Positions 1-9,140 of a stretch of 41,260 bases of DNA are shown here, piece after piece. The stretch's first letter is position 1; every line of letters starts with the position of its first letter. The notes beneath the pieces were generated by a model. It worked only from the letters and a program-made list of their open reading frames with translations, made no database searches and was not told where the DNA came from. Both the position numbers and the translations under genes were made by a program. This stretch comes from an uncultured beta proteobacterium (lineage in GTDB: Bacteria; Pseudomonadota; Gammaproteobacteria; Burkholderiales; Burkholderiaceae_C): NCBI GenBank assembly GCA_903838565.1, contig CAILZB010000063.1:1-41260 (forward strand). Reading direction: 5' to 3'.

Positions 1-15
1 CTACCTGCCTGCTGC

Positions 16-140
16 TGGCTCCAATACGCCGATCATGAAATGGCTCCATTACGGCGATCACGCCGTGGCTCCATTACGCCGGTCATGGACTGGATCCTAT
101 ACGCCGATCACACAATGGATCCTATATGCCGGTCGGTGAC
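16..140. repeat. Five 25-bp tandem repeats at the window edge
   Basis: Five head-to-tail units start at 16, 41, 66, 91 and 116 with an exact 25-bp period. The core reads roughly TGGCTCCATTACGCCGATCA, and units 4 and 5 carry TGGATCCTAT in the first half. The last three to five bases of each unit vary. There are no unique spacers. The array lies just downstream of the 3' end of the minus-strand GGDEF gene. Multiple short direct repeats of this size are known as transposase-binding sites at the ends of IS21-family elements, so this may be one end of such an element lying left of the window; that is inference. Confidence 0.8.
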
Positions 141-163
141 AGTCGTCGCTGGACACCCCAGCG

Positions 164-1555
164 TCACGGCAGCCGGGTCTTTTCCATCGCCGGCGAATAG
201 AAGGAATGGTTGTTCTTGCCATTCACCTTCACGTGGTACATCGCCACGTCGGCGTTGCCAATGAGTTCTTCGGCCGAGTCGCCATCGGTGGGGTAGACCG
301 CAATGCCGACGCTGGCCGAGATCTGCAGCGGGAAACCCGCCAGTCGAAACGGCGGGCTCAGGCACTCGACCAGTTTGTGCGAGATGCGCGCCGCATCCTC
401 CCGGTCGTGCAGTTCCGACAGCAGCACCGTGAATTCGTCGCCGCCGAAACGCGACAGCGTGTCGCAGCTGCGCAGGCAGGCCTTCAGGCGCAGGGCCACC
501 TGCTGCAGCAGTTGGTCTCCCACCACATGGCCCAGGGTATCGTTCACACGCTTGAACCGGTCCAGATCCAGGAACAGCACCGCCAGGCTGGAGGCGTTTC
601 GGTGCGCCTGGCGCAGGGCCAGTTCCAGGCGGTCATTGAACAGCGAGCGGTTGGGCAGATTCGTCAGAGGGTCGTGGTAGGCCTGATGGGATATCTTCTC
701 GCTGGCGCGTTTTTGTTCGGTGATGTCGCGGGCAACGCCATAGGTGCCCAGGGGGTTGTTCAGGTTCCAGTCAAAGCTCAGGGAGCCGTCAAGCTGGCTG
801 GAAGCGCTGGTGAAGAGCTCATGGCTGAAAGTGCGGGCCTCGCCATGGCGCGATCTGAGCCTGAGTTCTACGCCGCCGCACGTGCGCCGGTCTCCGCGCG
901 CATCGGCCAGAACCTGGCCGGCCCGCTCCACGTCGTCTTCGTGCACGAGCTCGAAGAAGTGCCTGCCCAGGACCTCCTCCCTGCAGTAGCCCAGCAATTG
1001 CTGCGCGCGGTTGTTGACGAAGGTGAATCGTCCCTTGTGGTCCAGCGTGTAGATGATGTCGGGCGAACTGTTCACCAGGTAACGGTGCGCCTTTTCCGAA
1101 CTCTCCAGTCCTACGGCGGCGCGCTCGCCTTCGGCGTGCAGCCGGCGTTTGTGCAAGGCAGCGTCAACGGTCTGGTAGAGCACCTCGCGCGAATAGGGCT
1201 TGCGCAGAAAATCGCACGCGCCGCGCTTGAACGAGCCGATGGCAGCGTCAATTTCGACCGCGCCGCTGGCGACGATGACATGGGCGCGCGCGCGCTGGGT
1301 GTTCATGAAATCCATGACCGCGTGTCCATCCGCATTCGGCATGTGCAGGTCCAGGATCGCCAGGTCAAATGGCGCACGGCTCAGCTGCTCGATCGCTTCG
1401 CGCCCGCAGCTGGCCTTGGTCAGCGCGTAGCCCCGACCCTTGAGCAGGTCGTGCAGGCTGTTGAGCATGTTGGGTTCGTCGTCAGCCAACAGCACGCGCG
1501 GCGCGGCATTGGCGCTCGGTTCATGCGCGGGCATGACTGCTGCCGACGCTGTCAA
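164..1555 (-). CDS. Response regulator with PAS and GGDEF domains (putative diguanylate cyclase)
   Basis: Predicted cytoplasmic phosphorylation-controlled c-di-GMP synthase of 463 residues. An N-terminal receiver domain (about 20-135) has the acidic pair DD and phospho-acceptor D69 in LDLHMP. A PAS domain (about 157-280, containing NSSPDIIYTLD) follows, then a GGDEF domain (about 290-455). The active-site GGDEF is intact at 371-375, and an RxxD inhibitory site (RSCD) lies at 362-365. There is no EAL domain; the protein stops soon after the GGDEF fold. The start is TTG, supported by AGGAG five bases upstream. The next ATG, at 1534, has no ribosome-binding site. No cognate histidine kinase is adjacent. 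Confidence 0.9.
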   Translation of the reverse strand: MTASAAVMPAHEPSANAAPRVLLADDEPNMLNSLHDLLKGRGYALTKASCGREAIEQLSRAPFDLAILDLHMPNADGHAVMDFMNTQRARAHVIVASGAVEIDAAIGSFKRGACDFLRKPYSREVLYQTVDAALHKRRLHAEGERAAVGLESSEKAHRYLVNSSPDIIYTLDHKGRFTFVNNRAQQLLGYCREEVLGRHFFELVHEDDVERAGQVLADARGDRRTCGGVELRLRSRHGEARTFSHELFTSASSQLDGSLSFDWNLNNPLGTYGVARDITEQKRASEKISHQAYHDPLTNLPNRSLFNDRLELALRQAHRNASSLAVLFLDLDRFKRVNDTLGHVVGDQLLQQVALRLKACLRSCDTLSRFGGDEFTVLLSELHDREDAARISHKLVECLSPPFRLAGFPLQISASVGIAVYPTDGDSAEELIGNADVAMYHVKVNGKNNHSFYSPAMEKTRLP

Positions 1556-1608
1556 GCTCGCTCCTGCAGTAGGTTCCGTGTCAGGAGACCCCGGGATTCA
1601 CTGCAAGG

Positions 1609-1634
1609 CCGGCGATGCACGAGCACATCGCCGG
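1609..1634 (-). other. 9-bp perfect hairpin upstream of the GGDEF gene
   Basis: Arms CCGGCGATG and CATCGCCGG pair perfectly around an 8-base loop. It lies 54-79 bases upstream of the TTG start at 1555, so it would fall in the leader or promoter region. No poly-T follows on either strand. Function is unknown; it may be an operator or leader structure. Confidence 0.35.
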
Positions 1635-1752
1635 GGCGCAGGTTGGCGCAAGACCATCGTGCCGATTGCAGAGCTGAGTCCATGGTGTAGAGAACCACGC
1701 AAATCGGTGGTCAGGTCCGGTGAAGGCTGGATGCTACACCTTTGCCTAAATG

Positions 1753-1780
1753 CCAGCATTGCCCCTTGGGGCAATGCTGG
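1753..1780 (-). terminator. Perfect 13-bp hairpin downstream of uppP, terminator-like
   Basis: CCAGCATTGCCCC pairs perfectly with GGGGCAATGCTGG across a 2-base centre. It lies 45 bases beyond the uppP stop. On the minus strand it is followed by CATTTAGGC, not a true T-run, so intrinsic termination is plausible but not certain. The remainder of the 1556-1825 gap shows no gene. Confidence 0.5.
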
Positions 1781-1825
1781 AGGAGGTCGGCGTCGGCCGC
1801 ACGGGGGATGGCGCGGTGCCGTCCC

Positions 1826-2650
1826 TCAGGCCACCCACTTCACCATCCCGCTCCAGGCCGTGGCCAGCACCACCAGGCCGAAGGCGATGCGGTAATAGGC
1901 AAACGACACGAAGCTGTGCGTGGCGACGTAGCGCAGCAGCCAGCGGATGCACAGCCAGGCGCTGATGAAGGACACCAGCAGTCCCACGCCAAACAGCGGC
2001 AGATCGGCCATGGACAGCAGCGCGCGCTCCTTGTACAGGCTGTACACGCCGGCGCCGATGAGGGTGGGGATCGCGAGGAAGAACGAGAACTCGGTCGCCA
2101 CCTGGCGGCTCAGGCCCAGCAGCATGCCGCCGATGATGGTGGCGCCGCTGCGGCTGGTTCCCGGGATCATCCCCAGGCACTGCACCAGGCCCACCTTGAA
2201 CGCGTCCATGGCGCTCATGTCGTCGATGCTCTGGATGCGCGGTGTGAGTTTGGCCTTCTTTTCCACCCACAGGATGATGAAGGCGCCGATGATGAAGGCG
2301 CCCGCGACCACGGGGGCGTTGAACAGATGGGTTTTGATGGTCTTGTAGATCAGCAGTCCCACCACGGCCGCGGGCAGGAAGCCGATGAACACGTTCAGCG
2401 CAAAGCGGCGGGCCTGTGGTTGCGTGGGCAGGGCCAGCACGGTCGCGCTGATCTTTTGCCAATACACCAGGATCACCGCGAAGATCGCGCCGGACTGGAT
2501 CGCGATGTCGAACACCTTGGACTTGTCGTCGTCGAATCCCAGCAGCGCGCCGGTCAGGATCAGATGCCCGGTGGATGAGACCGGCAGGAACTCGGTCAGA
2601 CCTTCTACCACGCCCATGATGGCGGCTTTGATGAGCAATGCAATATCCAC
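1826..2650 (-). CDS. uppP: Undecaprenyl-diphosphatase UppP (BacA family)
   Basis: Integral membrane phosphatase that dephosphorylates undecaprenyl pyrophosphate, recycling the lipid carrier for peptidoglycan and other envelope polymers; overproduction of the family gives bacitracin resistance. The protein is 274 residues, the usual family length. The first signature, [14 protein letters not shown], spans residues 16-29 with the acidic residues E16 and E20. The second, PGTSRSG, lies at about 163-169 with the essential Arg. Several hydrophobic segments fill the rest. The start is GTG at 2650, preceded by GGAG at 5-base spacing and giving the normal N-terminus MDIALLIKA. It sits 58 bp after serA on the same strand. 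Confidence 0.95.
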   Translation of the reverse strand: MDIALLIKAAIMGVVEGLTEFLPVSSTGHLILTGALLGFDDDKSKVFDIAIQSGAIFAVILVYWQKISATVLALPTQPQARRFALNVFIGFLPAAVVGLLIYKTIKTHLFNAPVVAGAFIIGAFIILWVEKKAKLTPRIQSIDDMSAMDAFKVGLVQCLGMIPGTSRSGATIIGGMLLGLSRQVATEFSFFLAIPTLIGAGVYSLYKERALLSMADLPLFGVGLLVSFISAWLCIRWLLRYVATHSFVSFAYYRIAFGLVVLATAWSGMVKWVA

Positions 2651-2708
2651 AGAATCTCCGAAAAAGTTGAACGCGGGTCTCGCCCGCAAGGAAAATGAAG
2701 GCGCCGTT

Positions 2709-3881
2709 TCAGGCGACGCGGGCGCGAATCACGTGCGCCGCCGCCTGGATGGCAACGAGCACGGCCGCAGGCGGCACGTCCTGGACGTCGATGATGTTGT
2801 AGGCCAGGTCGGCGCGGCTCTTGTTCATCATGTCGATCACGTTCACCTGGTGCTCGGCCAGGATGGACAACACGTTGCCCAGCACACCCGAGACGTTGTC
2901 GTTGGAGAAGGTGATGCGCGAGGTGCCAGCAACGCGCGCCATGCTCACCGCGGGGAAGTTCACGGAGTTCGCGATGTTGCCGTTTTCCAGATATTCGATG
3001 AGCTGATTCGCCGCCGCCACGGCGCAGTTTTCTTCAGACTCTTCGGTGCTGGCGCCGATGTGCGGCATGGCGATGATGTCGCCGCGGCCCAGCATCTCGG
3101 GTTCCGGAAAATCACATACGTAGCGGCTCAGTCGGCCCTGGTCCAGCGCGCGCAGCACGGCCGCCGGATCGACGATGGTTTCGCGCGCGAAGTTCAGCAG
3201 GATGGCGCCCTTCTTGATTGAGCCCAGCGCGTCTTCGTTGATCATGTGGCGCGTCGCGTCCATGGCCGGAACATGCAGGCTGACGTAATCGGAGCGCGCC
3301 AGCAGCGAGGGCAGGTTCTCCATGCGCGTGACCGCGTTGGACAGTCGCCAGGCGGCGTCGATGGACAGCGCCGGATCAAAGCCCAGCACCTTCATGCCCA
3401 TGGCCAGCGCCATGTCGGCCACCATCGAGCCGATGGCGCCCAGACCCACGATGCCCAGCGTCTTGCCCTTGAGCTCGCCGCCGGCAAAGCGCGCTTTTTC
3501 CTTTTCCAGCAGCGCCGACATCTCGGCCGCGTCGCGCATGTGGGTGAGGGTCTGCACATAGGCGATGCCGGGCAAGATGCCGCGCGTGGCCAGCATCATG
3601 CCCGCCAGCACCAGCTCCTTCACGGCGTTCGCATTCGCTCCGGGCGTGTTGAAGACCACGATGCCTTGTCTGCCGTACTCGGCCACGGGAACGTTGTTCA
3701 CGCCGGCGCCGGCTCGGGCCACGGCCAGCAGCGAGGGCGGCACGGCCATGTCATGCAGCTTCTGGCTGCGCAGCAGGAAGGCGTCGGGATGCGCGATGTC
3801 GCCCCCCACCTCGAAGCGCTGGCGTGGAAACTGTTCCAGCCCCTTGACCGAAATCTGGTTGTAGGTGCGAACCTTGAACAT
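2709..3881 (-). CDS. serA: D-3-phosphoglycerate dehydrogenase with ACT domain
   Basis: Oxidises 3-phosphoglycerate to 3-phosphohydroxypyruvate with NAD, the first step of serine synthesis in the cytoplasm. At 390 residues it is of the short class. The D-isomer 2-hydroxyacid dehydrogenase fold holds the nucleotide motif GLGAIG (146-151) and the catalytic triad Arg233 (FARE), Glu near 260-262 and His274 (PHIGAST). A C-terminal ACT domain (about 318-390) suggests feedback control by an amino acid. It starts 26 bp after serC, so the two are very likely cotranscribed. ATG start with an upstream GGAG. Confidence 0.93.
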   Translation of the reverse strand: MFKVRTYNQISVKGLEQFPRQRFEVGGDIAHPDAFLLRSQKLHDMAVPPSLLAVARAGAGVNNVPVAEYGRQGIVVFNTPGANANAVKELVLAGMMLATRGILPGIAYVQTLTHMRDAAEMSALLEKEKARFAGGELKGKTLGIVGLGAIGSMVADMALAMGMKVLGFDPALSIDAAWRLSNAVTRMENLPSLLARSDYVSLHVPAMDATRHMINEDALGSIKKGAILLNFARETIVDPAAVLRALDQGRLSRYVCDFPEPEMLGRGDIIAMPHIGASTEESEENCAVAAANQLIEYLENGNIANSVNFPAVSMARVAGTSRITFSNDNVSGVLGNVLSILAEHQVNVIDMMNKSRADLAYNIIDVQDVPPAAVLVAIQAAAHVIRARVA

Positions 3882-3907
3882 GGACTCTGGCTCCGTGCAG
3901 GTGAGGC

Positions 3908-5035
3908 TCAGACCTGAACCTGGGCGCTGACCTGCTGGTAGGCCCAGGTCAGCCAGGGCAGCAGCGCCTCAAGGTCGCTGGACTCTATCGTGGCACCGCA
4001 CCAGATGCGCAGGCCTGCCGGCGCGTCCTTGTAAGCGCCGATGTCGTAGGCCACGCCTTCGGCTTCCAGCAGCTTGGCCATCTTCTTCACCTGGTCTTCG
4101 GCCAGCTTCAGCGTCAGGCACACGCTGGTGTTGGAACGCGTGGCCGGGTCCTTGGCAAGAAACGAGATCCAGTCGTTGGCGGCGACGAAGTCGGAGATCA
4201 CCTTGAGGTTGGCCTCGCTGCGCGCCATCGTGGCCCGCACGCCGCCGAGGCTCTGCACCCACTGCAGTGCGTCCAGGTAGTCCGACACGCACAGCATCGA
4301 AGGCGTGTTGATGGTCTCACCCTTGAACAGGCCTTCGGTGAGCTTGCCGCCCGAGGTCATGCGAAACAGTTTCGGCATGGGCCACGGTGGCGTGTAGCTC
4401 TCCAGTCGCGCCACCGCGCGCGGGCTCAGGATCAGCATGCCGTGCGCGCCTTCCCCGCCGAGCACTTTTTGCCAGGAGTAGGTGATGACGTCGAGCTTGT
4501 CCCAGGGCAGTTCCATGGCGAACACGGCCGAGGTCGCGTCGCAGATGGTCAGGCCGGCGCGGTCGGCGGGAATCCAGTCGCCGTTGGGCACTTTGACGCC
4601 TGAGGTCGTGCCGTTCCAGGTGAACACCACGTCGTTGTCAAAGTTGACTTTCGTGAAATCGCAGATGTCGCCGTAAGCGGCTTCCATCTTGCGCACGTTC
4701 GGCAGCTTGAGCTGCTTGACGATGTCGGTGACCCAGCCGGAGCCGAACGACTCCCAGGCCAGCACGTCCACGCCGCGCGGCCCCACCAACGACCACAGCG
4801 CCATCTCCACGGCACCGGTGTCCGAGCCTGCCACCACGGCCACGCGGTAGCCTTCGGGCAAGCCCAGAATGCGCGCGGTCTCGGAGCAGCACAGGCCCAG
4901 CGCCTTCTTGCCCAGCGCCGAGCGGTGCGAGCGACCCAGCGTGTCGAGCTGCAGCTTGGCGACGTCATAGCCCGGGCGCTTGCTGCAGGGGCCGGAAGAA
5001 AAATTGGGATTCTTGGGTTTGACCGTGGGTTGCAT
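3908..5035 (-). CDS. serC: Phosphoserine aminotransferase, Methanosarcina/alphaproteobacterial type
   Basis: PLP enzyme converting 3-phosphohydroxypyruvate and glutamate to phosphoserine and 2-oxoglutarate. The protein is 375 residues from the chosen ATG. The PLP lysine is Lys190 in [14 protein letters not shown]. The opening [15 protein letters not shown] and the downstream sequence resemble the SerC branch seen in Alphaproteobacteria and Methanosarcina, not the enterobacterial branch usual beside pheA in Burkholderiales; this assignment is from memory of the families. A longer reading to 5110 is possible but would add a 25-residue tail unlike the family. Immediately upstream of serA, as a two-gene serine module. 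Confidence 0.9.
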   Translation of the reverse strand: MQPTVKPKNPNFSSGPCSKRPGYDVAKLQLDTLGRSHRSALGKKALGLCCSETARILGLPEGYRVAVVAGSDTGAVEMALWSLVGPRGVDVLAWESFGSGWVTDIVKQLKLPNVRKMEAAYGDICDFTKVNFDNDVVFTWNGTTSGVKVPNGDWIPADRAGLTICDATSAVFAMELPWDKLDVITYSWQKVLGGEGAHGMLILSPRAVARLESYTPPWPMPKLFRMTSGGKLTEGLFKGETINTPSMLCVSDYLDALQWVQSLGGVRATMARSEANLKVISDFVAANDWISFLAKDPATRSNTSVCLTLKLAEDQVKKMAKLLEAEGVAYDIGAYKDAPAGLRIWCGATIESSDLEALLPWLTWAYQQVSAQVQV

Positions 5036-5155
5036 GGCGGTGTCCGTCAACGTGAAGTGAGGTGGAGAAATGGAATGGTTGAGCATCGCGTGCATGCCCG
5101 ACCGGCGCAAATGGGGAAAAGTCGAAACGATTGTAGCGAGCGAATAGCGGCGCCA

Positions 5156-6385
5156 TCAGCGCTTCATCACCACGGCGGGAAGGTCCAGCGCCTTGACCTG
5201 CTGCGCCGCGGAGCGGGCGTCCGCCAGGTTCTTGTACGGTCCGACCCGGATCAGCAGCAGCGCTCCGGAGGCGGTCTGCACCGTGTTGCTGTGCACCGGC
5301 AGTCCTGCCGCCTCCAGCTTGTCGTAGGCGCGGCTGGCGTTCTTCTCCTGTGCGAACTGGCCAACCGCCACGATGAATTTGCCGGTCTTGCTGGCGACCG
5401 CTGCGGCCGAGGCAGGCACCTTGGGCGCCGCCGGCGCCTTGCGCTGTGCTGCCGATTGCGCAGCCGATGCCGCCGGTGCCGGCACGGGCGGGACCGCGGT
5501 GGCGGGGGCCGACGCTGGCGCACTTGGCGCAGAGGCCATTGGCAGCGGGGCCTTTGGCACACTGGCTGCAGGCGCGGGCGCGGACGCGGACGGCACCGGC
5601 GCACTGGCCGCCTGCGGGGCCGCAGCGGCGAAAGCCGCACTCGCGGGCGTTGCCGGGGCGGCTGCGGGGACGGCGCTGGCGGCGAGCACCGGGCCTTGCG
5701 CCGCCTGATGAGGCAACGACTTGACTCCCATGGGTCCGAGCACGCCGCTGGCAGCGAGCAGCCACGCGGCGATGGCGCCATTGAAGAGCCAGGCCGCACA
5801 GGCCACTCCAGCCGCAACCCAGGTGCGCCGCCAGCGGCTGGAATGGGCGGCCAGCTGCTCACAGGTCTGGCGTATGTCGGCTGCGGCCACCAGCGCCTGC
5901 GTCACGCGCCGATTGCAGTGCCGGTAATACACGGCATTGGCCCACAGCGGCGGCAACAGCGCCAGCGCCAGCAGATACAGCGCGAGCAGCGACCAGAGCA
6001 TTTCCGGCGAACTGCCGAAGATCAGCGGCAGCACGCCGAACAGCGCCAGTGCGGCGGTCAGCGCCAGCGCGGCAAAGGCCAGCGCCTGGGTCCACATGCG
6101 GCGAAACGCGAGCCAGCCCAGCGTGACGAACAAGGCCGGCCAGTGCCAGGTGATGCCCGCCTTGCCCGCGGCGTCAAAGCGGGCGAAACGTTTCAGGTAG
6201 TAGTCGGTGTGCACCGGGCCGATCAATGCCTGGTACAGCGTCGCGGTCAGCGGCTGTTCGGCCTGGGCGCTGGCACCGATCTCAGGGCTCAGCGGATCCG
6301 GATCCGTGGCGGCCAGCGCGGCACCGCAAACCTGGCAGGAGCCTGTCGGTTCAAGGTTGATGTTTCCGCACTGGGTGCAACGCAT
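5156..6385 (-). CDS. Membrane protein with N-terminal zinc ribbon and C-terminal SPOR domain
   Basis: A protein of 409 residues. It opens with a zinc ribbon (CTQCGN and CQVCG, two CxxC pairs, residues 3-20). A DUF2628-like membrane region follows with about four hydrophobic segments between residues 75 and 235. Next come roughly 100 residues rich in Ala and Pro, typical of a periplasmic spacer, and a C-terminal SPOR domain (about the last 75 residues, FIVAVGQFAQEKNASRAYDK onward). SPOR domains bind denuded glycan strands at division septa. The start at 6385 follows AGGAG at 8-base spacing; upstream in-frame codons lack a ribosome-binding site. Exact function is unknown, with a cell-envelope role inferred. 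Confidence 0.8.
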   Translation of the reverse strand: MRCTQCGNINLEPTGSCQVCGAALAATDPDPLSPEIGASAQAEQPLTATLYQALIGPVHTDYYLKRFARFDAAGKAGITWHWPALFVTLGWLAFRRMWTQALAFAALALTAALALFGVLPLIFGSSPEMLWSLLALYLLALALLPPLWANAVYYRHCNRRVTQALVAAADIRQTCEQLAAHSSRWRRTWVAAGVACAAWLFNGAIAAWLLAASGVLGPMGVKSLPHQAAQGPVLAASAVPAAAPATPASAAFAAAAPQAASAPVPSASAPAPAASVPKAPLPMASAPSAPASAPATAVPPVPAPAASAAQSAAQRKAPAAPKVPASAAAVASKTGKFIVAVGQFAQEKNASRAYDKLEAAGLPVHSNTVQTASGALLLIRVGPYKNLADARSAAQQVKALDLPAVVMKR

Positions 6386-6565
6386 GCTCGAATCTCCTGT
6401 CGCTGGGGTTTTGCAGTGGCGCATGTTACCCCGAGACGGAGCCGCCACTGGCGCTGCGCCCAAGGCGTTTGGCGCCGCCAGCGCCACATCTCGTCGCCTG
6501 GCGCTGGCGGCGGTGGCTCGGCTGCCCCACAGTCCGACCCATCACCGAAACCCAAGGACACCGCC

Positions 6566-7087
6566 ATGTTGAATCAAATTCTCTCCCATACACCGCGCTG
6601 GGTCTGGCTGCTGCTGTTGGCCCTGCTCGCGCTGGGCCTGAGTCAGACGCGCCAGCGCAGCGCTTCGCTCAGGCGCATCACGCTGCTGCCGCTGGCCATG
6701 GTCGGCTTGTCGCTCTCGGGAACGCTCAGCGCCTTCGGTGCGCAGCCGCAGACGCTGCTGCTCTGGCTGCTGGCCGCCGGCGCGGCGGCGGCGCTGCTGA
6801 TGCAAGGTGCGCTGGCGGACAATACCCACTACGACGCCGCAACCCGCCGCTTCAGTCTGCCGGGAAGTGGGGTGCCGCTGGCGCTGATCCTGGGGATCTT
6901 CGCGATCAAATATTTTGTCGGTGCCGCCACCGCGATGCAGCCCGGGTTGGCGCATGAACCGCTGTTTGCCGCATTCTTCACGCTGCTCTACGGTGCTTTC
7001 AGTGGCGTCTTTGTGGCCCGTGCGGCGCGCCTTTGGCGGCTGGCGCTGCGGCCGGACAGCGCCAGCGCTTCGCCCTTGGCCGCCTGA
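6566..7087 (+). CDS. DUF6622 family small membrane protein
   Basis: A protein of 173 residues with about five hydrophobic segments, starting MLNQILSHTPRWVWLLL. The opening (two short residues, then HTP-W-W and a leucine-rich helix ending GLSQTR) is what I recall for the DUF6622 family, common in Burkholderiales and uncharacterised. An Arg-rich turn at 31-37 and a short polar loop near 85-95 separate the helices. It is transcribed away from the SPOR-domain gene. No catalytic motif is visible and no function can be assigned. Confidence 0.75.
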   Translation: MLNQILSHTPRWVWLLLLALLALGLSQTRQRSASLRRITLLPLAMVGLSLSGTLSAFGAQPQTLLLWLLAAGAAAALLMQGALADNTHYDAATRRFSLPGSGVPLALILGIFAIKYFVGAATAMQPGLAHEPLFAAFFTLLYGAFSGVFVARAARLWRLALRPDSASASPLAA

Positions 7088-7219
7088 GCCATGCGAGGCG
7101 CGCAGCGTGCCAACGGCGCCCACGCAAGCTGGAGCGCCGTGCGGGCGGCAGGTCGCTGCGTTGAGTTTTTTCGGCGACACTTGACTCAAGCAGAATAGCG
7201 CGAAGAAACCCAGCCCATC

Positions 7220-8278
7220 ATGTCCACCCGCCCTACCCGCCGACTTCCATTTTCCTGGCGTGCGCTGGCGCGCCACGGCTTGCAAAACCTTGGCATCAAC
7301 ACACTCATCGCGGTGGTGCTTTGGGCGGCGTCGTCGGGACACAATTTCGTCGCGCAGTGGGTGTATTCGGAGGCCATCGGGCTGTCGATCTGGCTCATCA
7401 TCGACAACGGTCGATTTCTCGTGGATCGGGATTCTCCCATTGGCTGGCCGCGTGGCTGGCGCGGACTTGCACTGGTGGCTTTTGGCATCGTCATGGGCAG
7501 CGTGTTGGGCACGATGATCGGCGACGCCTACGCGCACCAGCAGAGCTGGGTGCGGATTTTTGCCAGCGGCCAATCCGCCGCCGCCGTGTTCCTGATGTCG
7601 TTTGCCATCGGCGGCGTCATTTCCTACCATTACTATGTGCGCGGCAAGAGCGCCTACTACGAAGCCGAGCTGGGCGTGATCCGGGGCCACGCGGCAGAAG
7701 CCCAGCTCAAGCTGCTGCAGTCGCAGCTGGAGCCGCACATGCTGTTCAACACGCTGGCGAATCTGCGGGTACTGATCAACGCCGATCCGGTCCGCGCCAC
7801 GCAGATGCTGGACCGGCTCATCGCCTACCTGCGCGCCACGCTCAGCGCCTCGCGCGCCACCACGCATGCTCTGGGCGCCGAGTTCGAGCGACTGCAGGAC
7901 TTCCTGGAACTGATGAGCGTGCGCATGGGGCCGCGCTTGCGCTATACGCTGGAGCTTCCCGACGAATTGAGCGATCTTCCCGTGCCGCCCCTGCTGCTGC
8001 AGCCGCTGGTGGAAAACAGCATCAAGCACGGTCTGGAGCCCGGCGTTGGCGGCGGCAGCATTCGGGTGCAGGCACAGCGCCGCGGGGACAGTCTGCTGCT
8101 GACAGTGAGCGACACCGGTGTGGGCTTGGGCGACGGTCCGATACAGGAAACCGGCTTTGGTCTGACCCAGGTGCGCGAGCGCCTGGCCACGGCTTACGGC
8201 GGCGCGGCGACGCTGGAACTGCTCGCCAGCGATCCGGCAGGAACCGTGGCCCGCATCACCTTGCCGCTGAAATCATGA
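7220..8278 (+). CDS. LytS/AlgZ-type sensor histidine kinase
   Basis: Inner-membrane kinase of 352 residues. About four transmembrane helices occupy residues 24-140. A His_kinase (LytS-type) dimerisation segment follows, with phospho-acceptor His173 in LEPHMLFNTLANL, and then an HATPase domain with the N-box VENSIKHGLEP and G-boxes DTGVGLG and GFGLTQVRERL. There is no separate periplasmic or PAS sensor, so the membrane helices probably sense the signal. The stop codon overlaps the start of the response regulator (ATGA), so the two are translationally coupled. Confidence 0.92.
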   Translation: MSTRPTRRLPFSWRALARHGLQNLGINTLIAVVLWAASSGHNFVAQWVYSEAIGLSIWLIIDNGRFLVDRDSPIGWPRGWRGLALVAFGIVMGSVLGTMIGDAYAHQQSWVRIFASGQSAAAVFLMSFAIGGVISYHYYVRGKSAYYEAELGVIRGHAAEAQLKLLQSQLEPHMLFNTLANLRVLINADPVRATQMLDRLIAYLRATLSASRATTHALGAEFERLQDFLELMSVRMGPRLRYTLELPDELSDLPVPPLLLQPLVENSIKHGLEPGVGGGSIRVQAQRRGDSLLLTVSDTGVGLGDGPIQETGFGLTQVRERLATAYGGAATLELLASDPAGTVARITLPLKS

Positions 8279-9099
8279 ATGCCACACCCACGGCGCTGAT
8301 CGCCGAAGACGAGCCGCTGCTGGCGCAGGCGCTGCAGGCCGAGCTGGCGCAGGCCTGGCCCGAGCTGCGCGTGCTCGCTGTCGTGGGCGACGGCGCCTCG
8401 GCCGTGTCTGAAGCCTTGCGCCTGGTGCCTGACGTGCTGTTCTTTGACATCCGCATGCCCGGCATGAACGGCCTGGAAGCCGCGGTCGCGCTCGCCGACG
8501 AATGGGACACGGCTGCGAAGCCGTTTCCCTCGCTCGTGTTCGCCACGGCCTACGACCAGTACGCGCTGCAGGCGTTTGAAGCGCAGGCCGTGGACTACCT
8601 GCTCAAGCCGGTGCAGTCCGCGCGCCTGGCAAAGACCGTGGCCAAGGTGCAGGCCGCATTGGCGCAGCGCGTGGTCGCAAGCGCATCGCTGGCGCAGATG
8701 GAAGTGACGCTGTCGCAGCTGCGCGCGCTGCTGGGCGCGGGCGGCGCGGTCAGCGCCGCCGCGCCGCTGCAGCTGCTTCAGGCCAGCAGCACCACGGCCG
8801 CGGGGACGACGATACGCATGGTGCCGCTGGCGGAAGTGGTGTACTTTGAGGCGGCCGACAAATACCTGCGCGTGCTCACTTCCAAACAGGAGCATCTGAT
8901 CCGCACGCCGCTGAAGGACTTGCTGGCGCAACTGGACATGCACAGCTTCTGGCAAATCCACCGCGGCACCGTGGTGCGCGCCAGCGAGATCGAATCGGTG
9001 CTGCGCGACGAGTCCGGCAAGCTCAGCCTGAGCCTGCGCGGCCGCACCGAACGCCTGGCCGTGAGCCGGCTGTACGCGCATCTGTTTCGTGCGATGTAA
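8275..9099 (+). CDS. LytTR-family response regulator
   Basis: A 274-residue DNA-binding regulator paired with the upstream kinase. The receiver domain (about 6-125) carries the acidic pair ED, Asp58 in FFDIRMPG and the conserved Lys in LLKPV. An Ala-rich linker follows, then a C-terminal LytTR domain (about 175-274) with the typical IHRGTVVRASEIESV segment. LytTR proteins bind short direct repeats upstream of target genes; targets cannot be told here. Closest functional analogues are AlgR/AlgZ and LytR/LytS. Confidence 0.93.
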   Translation: MNATPTALIAEDEPLLAQALQAELAQAWPELRVLAVVGDGASAVSEALRLVPDVLFFDIRMPGMNGLEAAVALADEWDTAAKPFPSLVFATAYDQYALQAFEAQAVDYLLKPVQSARLAKTVAKVQAALAQRVVASASLAQMEVTLSQLRALLGAGGAVSAAAPLQLLQASSTTAAGTTIRMVPLAEVVYFEAADKYLRVLTSKQEHLIRTPLKDLLAQLDMHSFWQIHRGTVVRASEIESVLRDESGKLSLSLRGRTERLAVSRLYAHLFRAM

Positions 9100-9140
9100 T
9101 GGGGGCTGTCCAAAAACTTCATCAGTTGAGTACAGAGCAG

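Noticed and set aside
16..140. CRISPR array
   Set aside because: Repeats are directly adjoining with a 25-bp period and leave no unique spacers of 30-40 bp, and no cas genes are present.
206..1690. Long plus-strand open frame (494 codons) opposite the GGDEF gene
   Set aside because: It is antisense to a gene with intact receiver, PAS and GGDEF motifs and has no recognisable domains. GC-rich DNA commonly leaves such frames open.
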